Positions 18,341 to 26,896 of a DNA stretch of 64,000 nt are shown piece by piece; position 1 is the stretch's first letter, and the number at the start of each line of letters is the position of its first letter. The translations under genes were made by a program, and so were the position numbers. The notes under the pieces are model-generated. The model was not told the origin of the DNA. It did not search any database and worked only from the letters and a program-made list of their open reading frames with translations. The stretch covers positions 1 through 64,000 of the forward strand of contig CAIRYK010000069.1 in NCBI GenBank assembly GCA_903882805.1, given 5' to 3'. This DNA comes from an uncultured Bacteroidota bacterium (GTDB lineage Bacteria; Bacteroidota; Bacteroidia; Chitinophagales; Chitinophagaceae).

Positions 18341-19502
18341 GATTCGTTTTTTGAGTTGATAAGCTATTTCTGTATATACTTCCGTAAACGAATAACAAGG
18401 CGAGCATTAGCGGCGCAAATTCCAGAAATAATAATCCCTGAATATGGAATAAATGAAGTAGAAGCACAATAAGAATAAATACCATTGCTGCAAGCGCATA
18501 TCTCCCTTTTCCTTTCGGATTGGCAAAAGCAATGATGAGATTTGTAGGTAAGAACCAAAGAATATTGAAGTTATTGCTACATCCCTGATGATCGGTAGCA
18601 AACCACATTACTAATATTAAGCAACCTAATAATCCTGTAGCAAACAGCAATAGGGTAGACATGATCTTACCCAAAATATGTATTTTTTTTACCGTTAATC
18701 CAAGTATAGTAAGCAATGCTAAACTAATGGTAAGTAGCAATGCCGGATTAATGCCGGGAGGCGGAAGCTCAACGCCAGCAAGCAACAACACCGGAGGTGT
18801 TGCAACAGCATTACCTTTTACATTAGCGCCTTTTAGCCCATCGCGCAGATAGTCGGGCAAAAACATGATGTCATCGTTAGTCATGACCTTATCAATCTTA
18901 CTACCCAGTAAAATATTAACACCCATTCTCGTCCAAAAATCGCGATAGAAATAGCTGTTGATGATATCTCTGAATGTTAACGATTTTCCGGCAGGTCGGA
19001 CATCTGCATATTTAAAGTCTTTTCCGTAAACGTCCTGACTTGGAAACACATCTCTTATTCGCGTTGCGCAGTTGTCGAAAAAGAAATCGTACTTATAAAA
19101 TTTATTTTCTGTCTGCGCATTCCAGTTTAGGAAATCGCGCATGCTCCGTTTTTGTTGTTGATTTAACAATAATACCTGCTCTTCAACACTCCGCTTTGCC
19201 TCTACGTATTGTTGCATAAATCCCCAATACGGTTCCAGACCCAGACAATATTTTAGCTTACCACGCATAAACTGTATCTGGAAATCGGGGCCAAACTGGA
19301 AGGTGCCGTAATTGTAGACAATATCTGTGTTTTCGGCGCTGTCTACAATGCGAATTGCTGTATGACCAAATACTTCGTAAACTTCTTCATCGCCCGGACC
19401 GCAGGTTAACAGGCTAATGCGTAAGCGACTACTGTCCGGTTGGGCCAGAACAGGAAAAATGCAGAAAGCTGCAAAAAAAACAAGCAACCATTTTTTAGTC
19501 AT
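18327..19502 (-). CDS. DUF4105 membrane protein (Lnb-type lipoprotein acyltransferase-like)
   Basis: A 391-residue protein. The start at 19502 is chosen because it opens a signal peptide (MTKKWLLVFFAAFCIFPVLAQ). The DUF4105 domain covers about residues 25-180, with the probable catalytic His in FGHTAIRI and Cys in DNCATRIRD, a Cys/His arrangement like NlpC/P60 enzymes. The C-terminal part has four to five membrane helices. From memory, a DUF4105 protein (Lnb) has been linked to lipoprotein N-acylation in Bacteroides; if that holds here, it would modify lipoproteins at the inner membrane. It heads a minus-strand operon with the hydrolase and gliding-type genes. The -7 box lies 4 nt before the ATG. 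Confidence 0.8.
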   Translation of the reverse strand: MTKKWLLVFFAAFCIFPVLAQPDSSRLRISLLTCGPGDEEVYEVFGHTAIRIVDSAENTDIVYNYGTFQFGPDFQIQFMRGKLKYCLGLEPYWGFMQQYVEAKRSVEEQVLLLNQQQKRSMRDFLNWNAQTENKFYKYDFFFDNCATRIRDVFPSQDVYGKDFKYADVRPAGKSLTFRDIINSYFYRDFWTRMGVNILLGSKIDKVMTNDDIMFLPDYLRDGLKGANVKGNAVATPPVLLLAGVELPPPGINPALLLTISLALLTILGLTVKKIHILGKIMSTLLLFATGLLGCLILVMWFATDHQGCSNNFNILWFLPTNLIIAFANPKGKGRYALAAMVFILIVLLLHLFHIQGLLFLEFAPLMLALLFVYGSIYRNSLSTQKTNHAAN

Positions 19503-19506
19503 ACTG

Positions 19507-19514
19507 CAAAAATA
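19507..19514 (-). promoter_or_regulatory. Putative -7 box 4 nt before the DUF4105 start
   Basis: On the minus strand TATTTTTG, an exact TAnnTTTG, separated from the ATG at 19502 by 4 nt. It would give a leaderless or nearly leaderless mRNA. It is directly preceded by the terminator hairpin of the sdh operon. Confidence 0.45.
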
Positions 19515-19516
19515 AG

Positions 19517-19545
19517 AAAAGGCTATCCTCAAAAGATAGCCTTTT
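19517..19545 (-). terminator. Terminator after sdhB
   Basis: An 11-bp perfect stem (19517-19527 with 19535-19545) with a 7-nt loop and T-rich flanks on both sides, 55 nt after the sdhB stop on the minus strand. It separates the sdh operon from the DUF4105 operon. Confidence 0.85.
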
Positions 19546-19600
19546 TAATAATTTACCATTCCGTGCAAACAGAACGGACATATGTTAAGATTGTTGAGTA

Positions 19601-20377
19601 TTATGCTCCGCCTGTAGCGCTTCCCGAGAACATTGCGCCCAGATATTCTCTGTTTAATCTGGCTATGTTCTCCAACGAGATACCTTTAGGGCATTCAGCT
19701 TCGCAAGCGCCTATGTTTGTGCAACTACCGAAACCTTCAGTATCCATCTGGTGTATCATATTTAGCGCGCGTGTTTTGCGCTCTGGTTCGCCTTGTGGCA
19801 ACAACGCCAGATGCGAAACCTTTGCAGAAACAAACAGCATTGCCGAAGTGTTTGGGCATGCAGCTACGCAAGCCCCGCAACCAATACATGTGGCAGCCTG
19901 AAATGCCTCATCAGCTTTTTGTTTGTCAATTGGCAATGAGTTGGCATCAACAGCATTACCTGTATTTACAGATATATATCCTCCAGCGCCTATGATTCTG
20001 TCGAATGCAGAGCGGTCTACAACCAGATCTTTGATAACTGGAAACGATGTAGCGCGCCACGGTTCAACAACAATAGTGTCGCCGTCTTTGTATTCGCGCA
20101 TGTGCAACTGACAAGTGGTGTTCTGACTCCACGGGCCGTGCGCGCGTCCGTTAATGTACATACTGCACATACCGCAAATTCCCTCGCGGCAATCGTGGTC
20201 GAACGCAATTGGCTCTTTTCCTTCTGCAACCAGTTGCTCATTCAGCACGTCGAACATCTCGAGGAAAGACATTTCAGAAGAAATGTTCTTAACCTGATAG
20301 GTTTCGAAAGCGCCATTTGTCTTGCTGTTCTTCTGCTTCCACACCTTAAGGGTGAGGTTCATTGTATAGTGTTGCAT
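19601..20377 (-). CDS. sdhB: Succinate dehydrogenase/fumarate reductase iron-sulfur subunit
   Basis: The 258-residue iron-sulfur subunit of complex II, passing electrons from the flavoprotein to the quinone site. The [2Fe-2S] ligands are Cys63, Cys68, Cys71 and Cys89; the [4Fe-4S] and [3Fe-4S] sites are in [13 protein letters not shown] and [16 protein letters not shown]. It faces the cytoplasm, bound to SdhC. Two in-frame ATGs are possible, 20377 and 20362; the first has a GAAAGG just upstream, while the second begins MNLTLKVW as many relatives do. It lies 141 nt downstream of sdhA, separated by a terminator-like hairpin. Confidence 0.96.
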   Translation of the reverse strand: MQHYTMNLTLKVWKQKNSKTNGAFETYQVKNISSEMSFLEMFDVLNEQLVAEGKEPIAFDHDCREGICGMCSMYINGRAHGPWSQNTTCQLHMREYKDGDTIVVEPWRATSFPVIKDLVVDRSAFDRIIGAGGYISVNTGNAVDANSLPIDKQKADEAFQAATCIGCGACVAACPNTSAMLFVSAKVSHLALLPQGEPERKTRALNMIHQMDTEGFGSCTNIGACEAECPKGISLENIARLNREYLGAMFSGSATGGA

Positions 20378-20469
20378 ACCTTTCGGATTTTATTAAAAAT
20401 TTATGTTCCAAAATTTCAGAATAGCCATTCAAAAACTGAGAACCTAAATATTTATGCAGTTAATCTTAT

Positions 20470-20513
20470 TGATTCAAAAAAAGCAGTGGTTGGAGCAAAC
20501 GCCCTAACCACTG
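20470..20513 (-). terminator. Terminator-like hairpin between sdhA and sdhB
   Basis: On the minus strand an 8-bp perfect stem (20513-20506 with 20491-20484), extendable by three pairs past one mismatch, is followed at once by a run of seven T. It begins 5 nt after the sdhA stop and lies 106 nt before the sdhB start, so it should stop or reduce read-through into sdhB. Confidence 0.75.
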
Positions 20514-20518
20514 AAATA

Positions 20519-22495
20519 TTATTTATAGCTTCTTGCGCTCGGATGAACTACATCGTAAACAAGTTCTTCTTTATGAAGTTCAAACTTACTTTCGCCTTTA
20601 AACTCCCAAGCCGCAACATACATGAAGTTTTCATCATCTCTCAATGCTTCGCCTTCTTCTGTTTGCGACTCTTCACGGAAGTGACCGCCGCAGCTTTCGT
20701 TGCGGTCCAATGCATCAATACACATCAGTTCGCCCAACTCAATGAAATCTGCAACACGACCAGCTTTATCCAACTCCGGATTGTATTCCTTAATATCTCC
20801 GGGTATTCTTACATTGCTCCAGAATTCTTTGCGTAGCGCTCTGATTTCTTCAATAGCTTCCTTCAGTCCTTTGGCATTTCTGCCCATTCCACATTTATCC
20901 CACATTATCTTACCAAGGCGCTTATGGAAGCTTTCAACGCTTTCTTTACCCTTGATATTCATCATTCTGTTTATACGGTCGCTTACTTCTTTTTCAGCGG
21001 CAACGAAAGCAGGATGGTCTGTTGGTATTGCTTTGGTACGGATGTCGTCAGCAAGGTTATTACCTAATGTATAAGGGATTACAAAATAACCATCTGCCAA
21101 ACCCTGCATTAGTGCAGAAGCGCCGAGGCGATTGGCTCCGTGATCGCTAAAGTTAGCCTCTCCAAGCGCATACAGATTAGGTACAGTAGTCATTAACTCA
21201 TAATCTACCCACAGGCCACCCATTGTGTAGTGCACTGCAGGATAAATGCGCATCGGTACTTCGTAGGGGTTTTCACCAGTAATCTTTTCATACATATCAA
21301 AAAGGTTACCGTATTTCTCCTTTACTACATCTTTACCTAATGCTATAATTGATGCTTTATCCAGATTTGGTTTGCCTTGTTTGTTTGCCTCAATTTTACC
21401 ATAGCGTTCTATCGCTGCGCCGAAATCAAGGTAAACAGCCATTTTAGAAGAACCTACTCCATAGCCGGCATCGCAACGCTCCTTCGCAGCACGGCTAGCC
21501 ACATCGCGGGGAACGAGGTTACCGAATGCAGGGTATCTGCGTTCCAGATAATAATCTCTTTCTTCTTCTTTAATCTCGGTTGGTTTGCGGTTATCGCCTT
21601 TTTGCTTTGGAACCCAAATTCTACCGTCATTTCTCAATGATTCCGACATAAGGGTAAGCTTTGACTGATGGTCTCCACTAACTGGAATACATGTAGGGTG
21701 AATTTGCGTAAAACATGGGTTACCGAAGTATGCGCCAGCTTTGTGCGCTTTCCAGGCTGCTGTTACATTGCTACCCATCGCGTTTGTAGACAAGTAGAAA
21801 ACGTTTCCGTAACCGCCGGTGCACAACAATACTGCATGACCAAAATGCCTTTCCAATTCGCCTGTAACAAGATTACGCGCAATAATGCCGCGCGCTTTAC
21901 CATCTATCTTAACTACCTCCAGCATTTCATGACGGGAGAACATTTCTACATTACCCAATGAAATCTGGCGCTCTAAACCTTGATAAGCGCCTATCAGCAA
22001 TTGCTGACCAGTTTGACCAGCCGCATAAAACGTACGTTGTACCTGTGTACCGCCGAATGAACGGTTAGATAACAATCCGCCATATTCGCGTGCAAATGGA
22101 ACACCCTGAGCAACACATTGATCTATAATATTTGCGCTCACTTCAGCCAAACGGTGAACGTTTCCTTCGCGAGCACGATAGTCGCCGCCTTTAATGGTAT
22201 CGTAAAACAGGCGATAAGTACTGTCGCCGTCATTTTGATAGTTTTTAGCTGCATTGATACCGCCCTGAGCAGCGATAGAATGCGCTCTTCTCGGACTATC
22301 CTGAAAGCAGAAAGCTTTTACTTTGTAGCCCATTTCGCCAAGAGATGCAGCCGCTGACGCGCCTGCAAGACCTGTACCTACAACTATTATCTCTAATTGC
22401 CTTTTGTTTGCCGGATTTACCAGCTTACAAGTCGATTTATATGTCTTCCATTTTGCATCTAATGGACCGGCAGGTATTTTAGAATTTAGCGCCAT
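20519..22495 (-). CDS. sdhA: Succinate dehydrogenase/fumarate reductase flavoprotein subunit
   Basis: The 658-residue flavoprotein of complex II, oxidising succinate to fumarate. The FAD-binding start is [19 protein letters not shown] (about residues 37-55), and the covalent FAD histidine is in [11 protein letters not shown]. The capping and active-site regions include HPTCIP and [11 protein letters not shown]. The sequence is of the long Bacteroidota/epsilonproteobacterial type. It follows sdhC by 86 nt and precedes sdhB by 141 nt. The start ATG at 22495 fits the family N terminus. Confidence 0.96.
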   Translation of the reverse strand: MALNSKIPAGPLDAKWKTYKSTCKLVNPANKRQLEIIVVGTGLAGASAAASLGEMGYKVKAFCFQDSPRRAHSIAAQGGINAAKNYQNDGDSTYRLFYDTIKGGDYRAREGNVHRLAEVSANIIDQCVAQGVPFAREYGGLLSNRSFGGTQVQRTFYAAGQTGQQLLIGAYQGLERQISLGNVEMFSRHEMLEVVKIDGKARGIIARNLVTGELERHFGHAVLLCTGGYGNVFYLSTNAMGSNVTAAWKAHKAGAYFGNPCFTQIHPTCIPVSGDHQSKLTLMSESLRNDGRIWVPKQKGDNRKPTEIKEEERDYYLERRYPAFGNLVPRDVASRAAKERCDAGYGVGSSKMAVYLDFGAAIERYGKIEANKQGKPNLDKASIIALGKDVVKEKYGNLFDMYEKITGENPYEVPMRIYPAVHYTMGGLWVDYELMTTVPNLYALGEANFSDHGANRLGASALMQGLADGYFVIPYTLGNNLADDIRTKAIPTDHPAFVAAEKEVSDRINRMMNIKGKESVESFHKRLGKIMWDKCGMGRNAKGLKEAIEEIRALRKEFWSNVRIPGDIKEYNPELDKAGRVADFIELGELMCIDALDRNESCGGHFREESQTEEGEALRDDENFMYVAAWEFKGESKFELHKEELVYDVVHPSARSYK

Positions 22496-22581
22496 ATAGT
22501 TGGATACTTAAAACTTTACGTTCGTATTTCTGTAATGTTGTTTGAGAAAATAACTTATTTCCAGATTGCTACTTTCGTAGA

Positions 22582-23256
22582 TTAATGATGACCAATCATG
22601 TAGAAATAAATAGGCATCAGTGCAAATATCAGTGGAATGAGCACAGAAAATGCAACGCCTATACTTTTAACCATGCCCTTGTATTTGTTTGTTGCCAGAC
22701 CAAATGTTTGAAAGGCGCTGAAGAAGCCATGCATCAGGTGCCAGCCCAATGAAACGCATCCCAATACGTAAACAACTACCACAATTGGATTGCTGAACAC
22801 AATGGCCATTTTATCATAGAGGTCAGTTTCTTTCCATGCAGCATCGAATGCCTGACCGTAACGGTTGGGAGCCCAGAAGTGGTAGAGGTGCATTACAAGG
22901 AACAAAAGGATAAGCGTACCCAACAGACCCATTGAACGGCTGTACCATTTGCTGGTTTTGTTGCCGGGAGTAACAGCATATTTTACCGGACGGCGTTTGT
23001 TATTCTGACTCCATAATGTAAGTCCTTGTACTATATGCACCAGCAAAGCCGCGAATAGCCCAATTTCCATGATTCTTACAGCAACGTTGCCACCCATGAA
23101 AGCTGCGGCTTCGGTAAAGCGTTTTCCGCCATCCTGCCAAAAGATCATGGCATTGACGTAACAATGTACTATTAAGAATGTGATGAGAAATAATCCGGTA
23201 GCGCCTACTAAAATTTTTTTACCAATTGACGTGCTGAAAGTATTTTTCCAGTTCAT
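22582..23256 (-). CDS. sdhC: Succinate dehydrogenase cytochrome b subunit
   Basis: A 224-residue membrane anchor with five hydrophobic helices and several helix-embedded histidines (HCYVNAMIFW, HIVQGLTLW, HLYHFW, HLMHGFFSAFQ), as expected for a di-heme single-subunit anchor (type B complex II) that passes electrons to menaquinone. The single large anchor subunit and gene order C-A-B are typical of Bacteroidota. First gene of the operon; a -7 box lies about 42 nt upstream. Confidence 0.93.
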   Translation of the reverse strand: MNWKNTFSTSIGKKILVGATGLFLITFLIVHCYVNAMIFWQDGGKRFTEAAAFMGGNVAVRIMEIGLFAALLVHIVQGLTLWSQNNKRRPVKYAVTPGNKTSKWYSRSMGLLGTLILLFLVMHLYHFWAPNRYGQAFDAAWKETDLYDKMAIVFSNPIVVVVYVLGCVSLGWHLMHGFFSAFQTFGLATNKYKGMVKSIGVAFSVLIPLIFALMPIYFYMIGHH

Positions 23257-23298
23257 GATACCCTAATGAATTTAGTGTAATTGAGTTGTAAGATGGTG

Positions 23299-23306
23299 CA
23301 AAGATA
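23299..23306 (-). promoter_or_regulatory. Putative -7 box for the sdhCAB operon
   Basis: TATCTTTG on the minus strand, an exact TAnnTTTG, 42 nt upstream of the sdhC ATG. No -33 TTTG at the standard 19-nt distance; one lies 11 nt away. The surrounding 289-nt divergent region to exbB shows nothing else convincing apart from the exbB -7 box. Confidence 0.5.
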
Positions 23307-23519
23307 ACAAAATACTACAAAACACACCTTTCAAAAAGATTTTTGCGGCGAAAAGCATGAATTTTATCACTAAAACAACTCAATGAATAGTAATTATTGA
23401 TAGTTCGCACCATATTAAATCGCAGCAAATGCTTACAACCGGTAGTTAAAAATAGCCTAAAGTAGGAAGCAACGCGGTGTCAACAGACTAAATAACGCAG
23501 TTGTGTGTTTTTGTTTTGT

Positions 23520-23527
23520 TACATTTG
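23520..23527 (+). promoter_or_regulatory. Putative -7 box for exbB
   Basis: TACATTTG, an exact TAnnTTTG, 18 nt before the ATG at 23546. A possible -33 TTG is at 23501-23503 with a short (16-nt) spacer. Confidence 0.5.
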
Positions 23528-23545
23528 GCAGTATAAAATTAGCTT

Positions 23546-24247
23546 ATGAGCTTATTAACAATCTTACTTCTACAAGCAGACACCGCAATAAAGACAATAA
23601 CCGCAGCAACTACGCCACCGGTTGATGAAAAGATATCATTGTTTCAGTTATTGAAGGAGGGTGGAGCTTTGATGATTCCACTTCTTCTTTGCTCGCTGAT
23701 ACTCGTATATGTTTTCGTAGAGCGTTTTTTGGCGATCAAAAAGGCCACCTCGGTAGATAGTAATTTCATGAAACGACTGAGAAGCGAAATAGAAGCGGGT
23801 AACCTAACCGCCGCCGCAACAACCTGCAAAAATGTGAACTCTCCTGTCGGTCGCATTTTGGAAAAGGGTGTCAGCCGTATTGGCAAACCATTCGACGTTA
23901 TCGAGAAATCTATGGAGAATACCGGTAAACTGGAAGTTTACCAACTCGAAAAAAACATATCTATATTATCTACCATTTCGGGCATAGCGCCTATTCTTGG
24001 CTTTTTGGGTACCATAGCGGGTATGATCATCCTGTTCTTTAATGTTCAGCATCAGGGCTTTTCGCTCGAAACCATTGCTGGCGGTATTTACACAAAAATG
24101 GTGACCTCAGCTACAGGTCTTATCATCGGGTTGTTAGCCTATATGGGGCATGCCTACCTTAATGCACAGATCAATAAAAATGTAAATTCTATGGAATCTG
24201 CTTCAGTTGAATTTCTTGATATGTTACAAGACACGCAGAAGTATTAA
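23546..24247 (+). CDS. exbB: MotA/TolQ/ExbB proton channel family protein
   Basis: A 233-residue inner-membrane protein with three hydrophobic helices (about residues 41-62, 143-168 and 180-205) and a cytoplasmic loop between the first two. The conserved Gly-rich segment APILGFLGTIAGMI and the TSATGLIIGLLAY helix identify the ExbB/TolQ family. With the following exbD it forms a proton-driven motor that energises TonB or Tol-type transport. No TonB gene is next to it. The gap to exbD is 78 nt. Confidence 0.93.
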   Translation: MSLLTILLLQADTAIKTITAATTPPVDEKISLFQLLKEGGALMIPLLLCSLILVYVFVERFLAIKKATSVDSNFMKRLRSEIEAGNLTAAATTCKNVNSPVGRILEKGVSRIGKPFDVIEKSMENTGKLEVYQLEKNISILSTISGIAPILGFLGTIAGMIILFFNVQHQGFSLETIAGGIYTKMVTSATGLIIGLLAYMGHAYLNAQINKNVNSMESASVEFLDMLQDTQKY

Positions 24248-24325
24248 TCATTTCAATCTGGGCTAGGGAGCAAGTTCTCTCACCAAATCTTTTTGCAAGG
24301 CAGCACATAACCTAAAGAAACACAG

Positions 24326-24730
24326 ATGAATATAAAAAGGCGTTTATCCAACGAACCACAGGGACATGCGTCAGCGTTGAACGACATATTGTTCATCCTG
24401 TTGTTGTTCTTTCTAATTATTTCAACATTGGCAAATCCCAATGTTGTTAAGCTTAGCATTCCCAAAGCCAAAAGCGATACCAAAGCCAAACAAACTGTTG
24501 TGGTATCTATCGATGCCAACCAACAATTTTTTGTGGGTACAAAGCCTGTTACAATCGAAGAGTTAAGTTTGAACATAAAGAACTCGATACTAAAATCGCA
24601 GGATGCAGAACCTACGGTGGTTATTAATGCCGACAAATTAGCTACTGCCGATAATATCGTTGCTGTCATGCGTGCAGCGCACGATCTCAACTTGAGAACT
24701 GTACTTGCTGTTGAAAACAATAGTCGCTAA
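24326..24730 (+). CDS. exbD: ExbD/TolR biopolymer transport protein
   Basis: A 134-residue protein with one N-terminal membrane helix (ILFILLLFFLIISTL, about residues 21-35) carrying the key aspartate just before it (ALND, Asp20) and a periplasmic domain (TVVVSIDANQQFFVG ... TVVINADKLA). This is the ExbD/TolR partner of the preceding exbB. The usual second exbD copy and TonB found in many Bacteroidota operons are absent. Confidence 0.92.
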   Translation: MNIKRRLSNEPQGHASALNDILFILLLFFLIISTLANPNVVKLSIPKAKSDTKAKQTVVVSIDANQQFFVGTKPVTIEELSLNIKNSILKSQDAEPTVVINADKLATADNIVAVMRAAHDLNLRTVLAVENNSR

Positions 24731-24804
24731 TCCTTTAGACCATTTTGAGTTTCGAGTGAGTTATTATTTGCAACTGCAACTACCGCGTACTACAAACCTG
24801 ATTA

Positions 24805-26190
24805 ATGAACTGGAAACAATTTAATTGGAAACTTAAATACTGGAGTCAGTTTTTCCCGTTTACTTTCAATACCGTGCTGTGCGTGGCAGCGGTGTGGGGC
24901 GCTTACCATTTATTATACACGCCTACGCCCAAGGGCGAAGTTATCACGCCATTTACTGCTTTTATTTTGCTGATGGGTAAAATGACCTTCCTATTTGTCA
25001 TTGGTTTGGTTGTTATCTCTATCATTTCTGCTTTTGTTAGCTTTTTTTACTATTTGGCGCTGCGCAACAGTAACGGAGTAAAAATGCAACTTGAGTTTAC
25101 AACAGAAGCTCGCCCTGGCAAGGGTGCAAAGCTATTTCTAAATGCTCGCCTCGATGGCGCTATCAGGCCAGTTTTAGGTTTCATAAAGGGCAGACTTTAC
25201 TATGATGATAATATACTAACAGACAGGTTTAGTTTGTTGTCAAATAAACGCAAGGATAATAGTATCTGGAGGGCTGCTATTACAGGAAAAAGTCAAATGG
25301 TATTGCCTGATATAAAGGAGTATAATCTTAAAGGCGGTTTTATTTATTTTCAGGATATGCTGAATATCTTTTCTCTGGCATTGTCTCAACCGGTTTCGGG
25401 TCATTTTTATCAGCCTCCTACGCTTACAAAAGAAAACGACGCGCAGATATCACCGAAGAAAACGGAAACACTGGATGTGAGAATTGATCAGTTGCGAAGG
25501 GTAGAGGGCGAATATCTGAATTATAAAGACTTCGAAGCCGGCGACGATGTAAGGCGTATAGTATGGAAAGTATATGCAAAAAACAGGGAACTTGTAGTAC
25601 GGGTACCTGAGCTTTACGAACCCTATGCATCACATTTATATCTGTATGCATCATTTTTTGCCGACGTGAAGCAACAATGGATGAACGAAGGGTACTTTAA
25701 AGAAATGCTCAACCACTATAAAAACAACATTTGGACGATATATGAGACACTGAGCAAGAAAGAATGGGAGTTACGGTATATTACCGACCAAAACATAACT
25801 ATTACCGAGCAGTTGACCGAACACGAGAAAACTGCTAAAATAATTAGCAATAGCGCCTGGCATAAAGATACTCATCTTTGTCAGTACTTCAACCCGAAAA
25901 GCGGAGCTGTATTGTGTATTTCTTCGCTGACAGACATTGAAGATCTAAAAAATTTGCTGGAAAGATGCGATAGCTCTACGGTTGTTTACTTTATTAAGTT
26001 ATCGTCGATACTTAAGGAGTTTGCTCCGCTCGCTTTGGTTAGTCGTGTACTTTTTTTGCCTCCTGAGGATAGGCTGTCTAAGCTAAAAACTAAATGGACG
26101 TTTTCACCAATTAGAATTCAGGTACAAAAACGAGAGAAAGATATAGAAGCGCTACTGAATAAGAGCCATGTTATTTCAGGTATTATATAA
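24805..26190 (+). CDS. DUF58 domain protein
   Basis: A 461-residue protein with two N-terminal membrane helices (about residues 17-37 and 52-80), then a beta-rich extracytoplasmic or cytosolic part and a DUF58 core (DFEAGDDVRRIVWKVYAK, near residues 241-258). DUF58 proteins often accompany MoxR ATPases and von Willebrand factor A proteins; neither is present here. It sits 74 nt after exbD and may be part of the same transcript, which could hint at envelope work. Molecular function unknown. Confidence 0.83.
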   Translation: MNWKQFNWKLKYWSQFFPFTFNTVLCVAAVWGAYHLLYTPTPKGEVITPFTAFILLMGKMTFLFVIGLVVISIISAFVSFFYYLALRNSNGVKMQLEFTTEARPGKGAKLFLNARLDGAIRPVLGFIKGRLYYDDNILTDRFSLLSNKRKDNSIWRAAITGKSQMVLPDIKEYNLKGGFIYFQDMLNIFSLALSQPVSGHFYQPPTLTKENDAQISPKKTETLDVRIDQLRRVEGEYLNYKDFEAGDDVRRIVWKVYAKNRELVVRVPELYEPYASHLYLYASFFADVKQQWMNEGYFKEMLNHYKNNIWTIYETLSKKEWELRYITDQNITITEQLTEHEKTAKIISNSAWHKDTHLCQYFNPKSGAVLCISSLTDIEDLKNLLERCDSSTVVYFIKLSSILKEFAPLALVSRVLFLPPEDRLSKLKTKWTFSPIRIQVQKREKDIEALLNKSHVISGII

Positions 26191-26254
26191 ACAACGGTAA
26201 ATATGCTTAAGTCTTTACTATTGTAAGTCTTACTATTAGCCTTACCTTCATGCT

Positions 26255-26881
26255 GTGCCGCTACTCTGCTTGCATATTCAACAAACCCTTTTGCAAGATA
26301 TTTTTGATTCCTTTATCGACAGTTACATTGAAAACAAAATTGGCATTTCAAATAGTTTCCTAAGTGAGGCGCTTGCGTTGCAGCTAAAAGTTAACCTTGA
26401 GGAACGGTATAAACATCAATTTTTCAAACCTGCAGGTATTGGAAATGATGAAACCGTAAATCAAAACAAAACCATTCGTAGCGATAAAATCTACTGGCTC
26501 GACAGAAGTCAAGGGAATGAAGCAGAGTGCATTTTTTTTGATCTAATAGATACTTTCACACTTCATCTCAATACAACCTGCTTTACCGGTATCACGGGTT
26601 ACGAATTTCACTATGCATTATACGAAGCAGGCAGTTTTTACTCCAAACACCTGGATCAATTTCGCAACAATTCGAGTCGACAGTTTTCAATGATTATGTA
26701 CCTCAATGAAAACTGGCTACCTGGCGACGGCGGCGAGTTGTGTATCCATCAAAACAATACTGTACAAAACATTGCGCCTGAAATGGGCACAAGCGTATTT
26801 TTCAAATCGAGCGAGTTGCTGCACGAAGTACTTGTTACCAATAAATTGAGGATGAGTATTACTGGTTGGTTGAAAATATAG
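26255..26881 (+). CDS. 2-oxoglutarate/Fe(II)-dependent oxygenase (prolyl 4-hydroxylase type)
   Basis: A 208-residue cytosolic dioxygenase. The iron ligands are His132 and Asp134 (SKHLDQF) and His190 (LLHEVL), and the 2-oxoglutarate-binding Arg is Arg199 (NKLRMSITGW). GDGGELCI is the typical strand between. The arrangement is that of SM-20/prolyl 4-hydroxylase proteins, which hydroxylate proline in proteins. The target is unknown. The start at 26255 is a GTG; no ATG begins this frame near the N terminus, so the start is uncertain. The gene ends 15 nt from the convergent helicase. Confidence 0.85.
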   Translation: MPLLCLHIQQTLLQDIFDSFIDSYIENKIGISNSFLSEALALQLKVNLEERYKHQFFKPAGIGNDETVNQNKTIRSDKIYWLDRSQGNEAECIFFDLIDTFTLHLNTTCFTGITGYEFHYALYEAGSFYSKHLDQFRNNSSRQFSMIMYLNENWLPGDGGELCIHQNNTVQNIAPEMGTSVFFKSSELLHEVLVTNKLRMSITGWLKI

Positions 26882-26896
26882 CGTGCTACACGCCAA

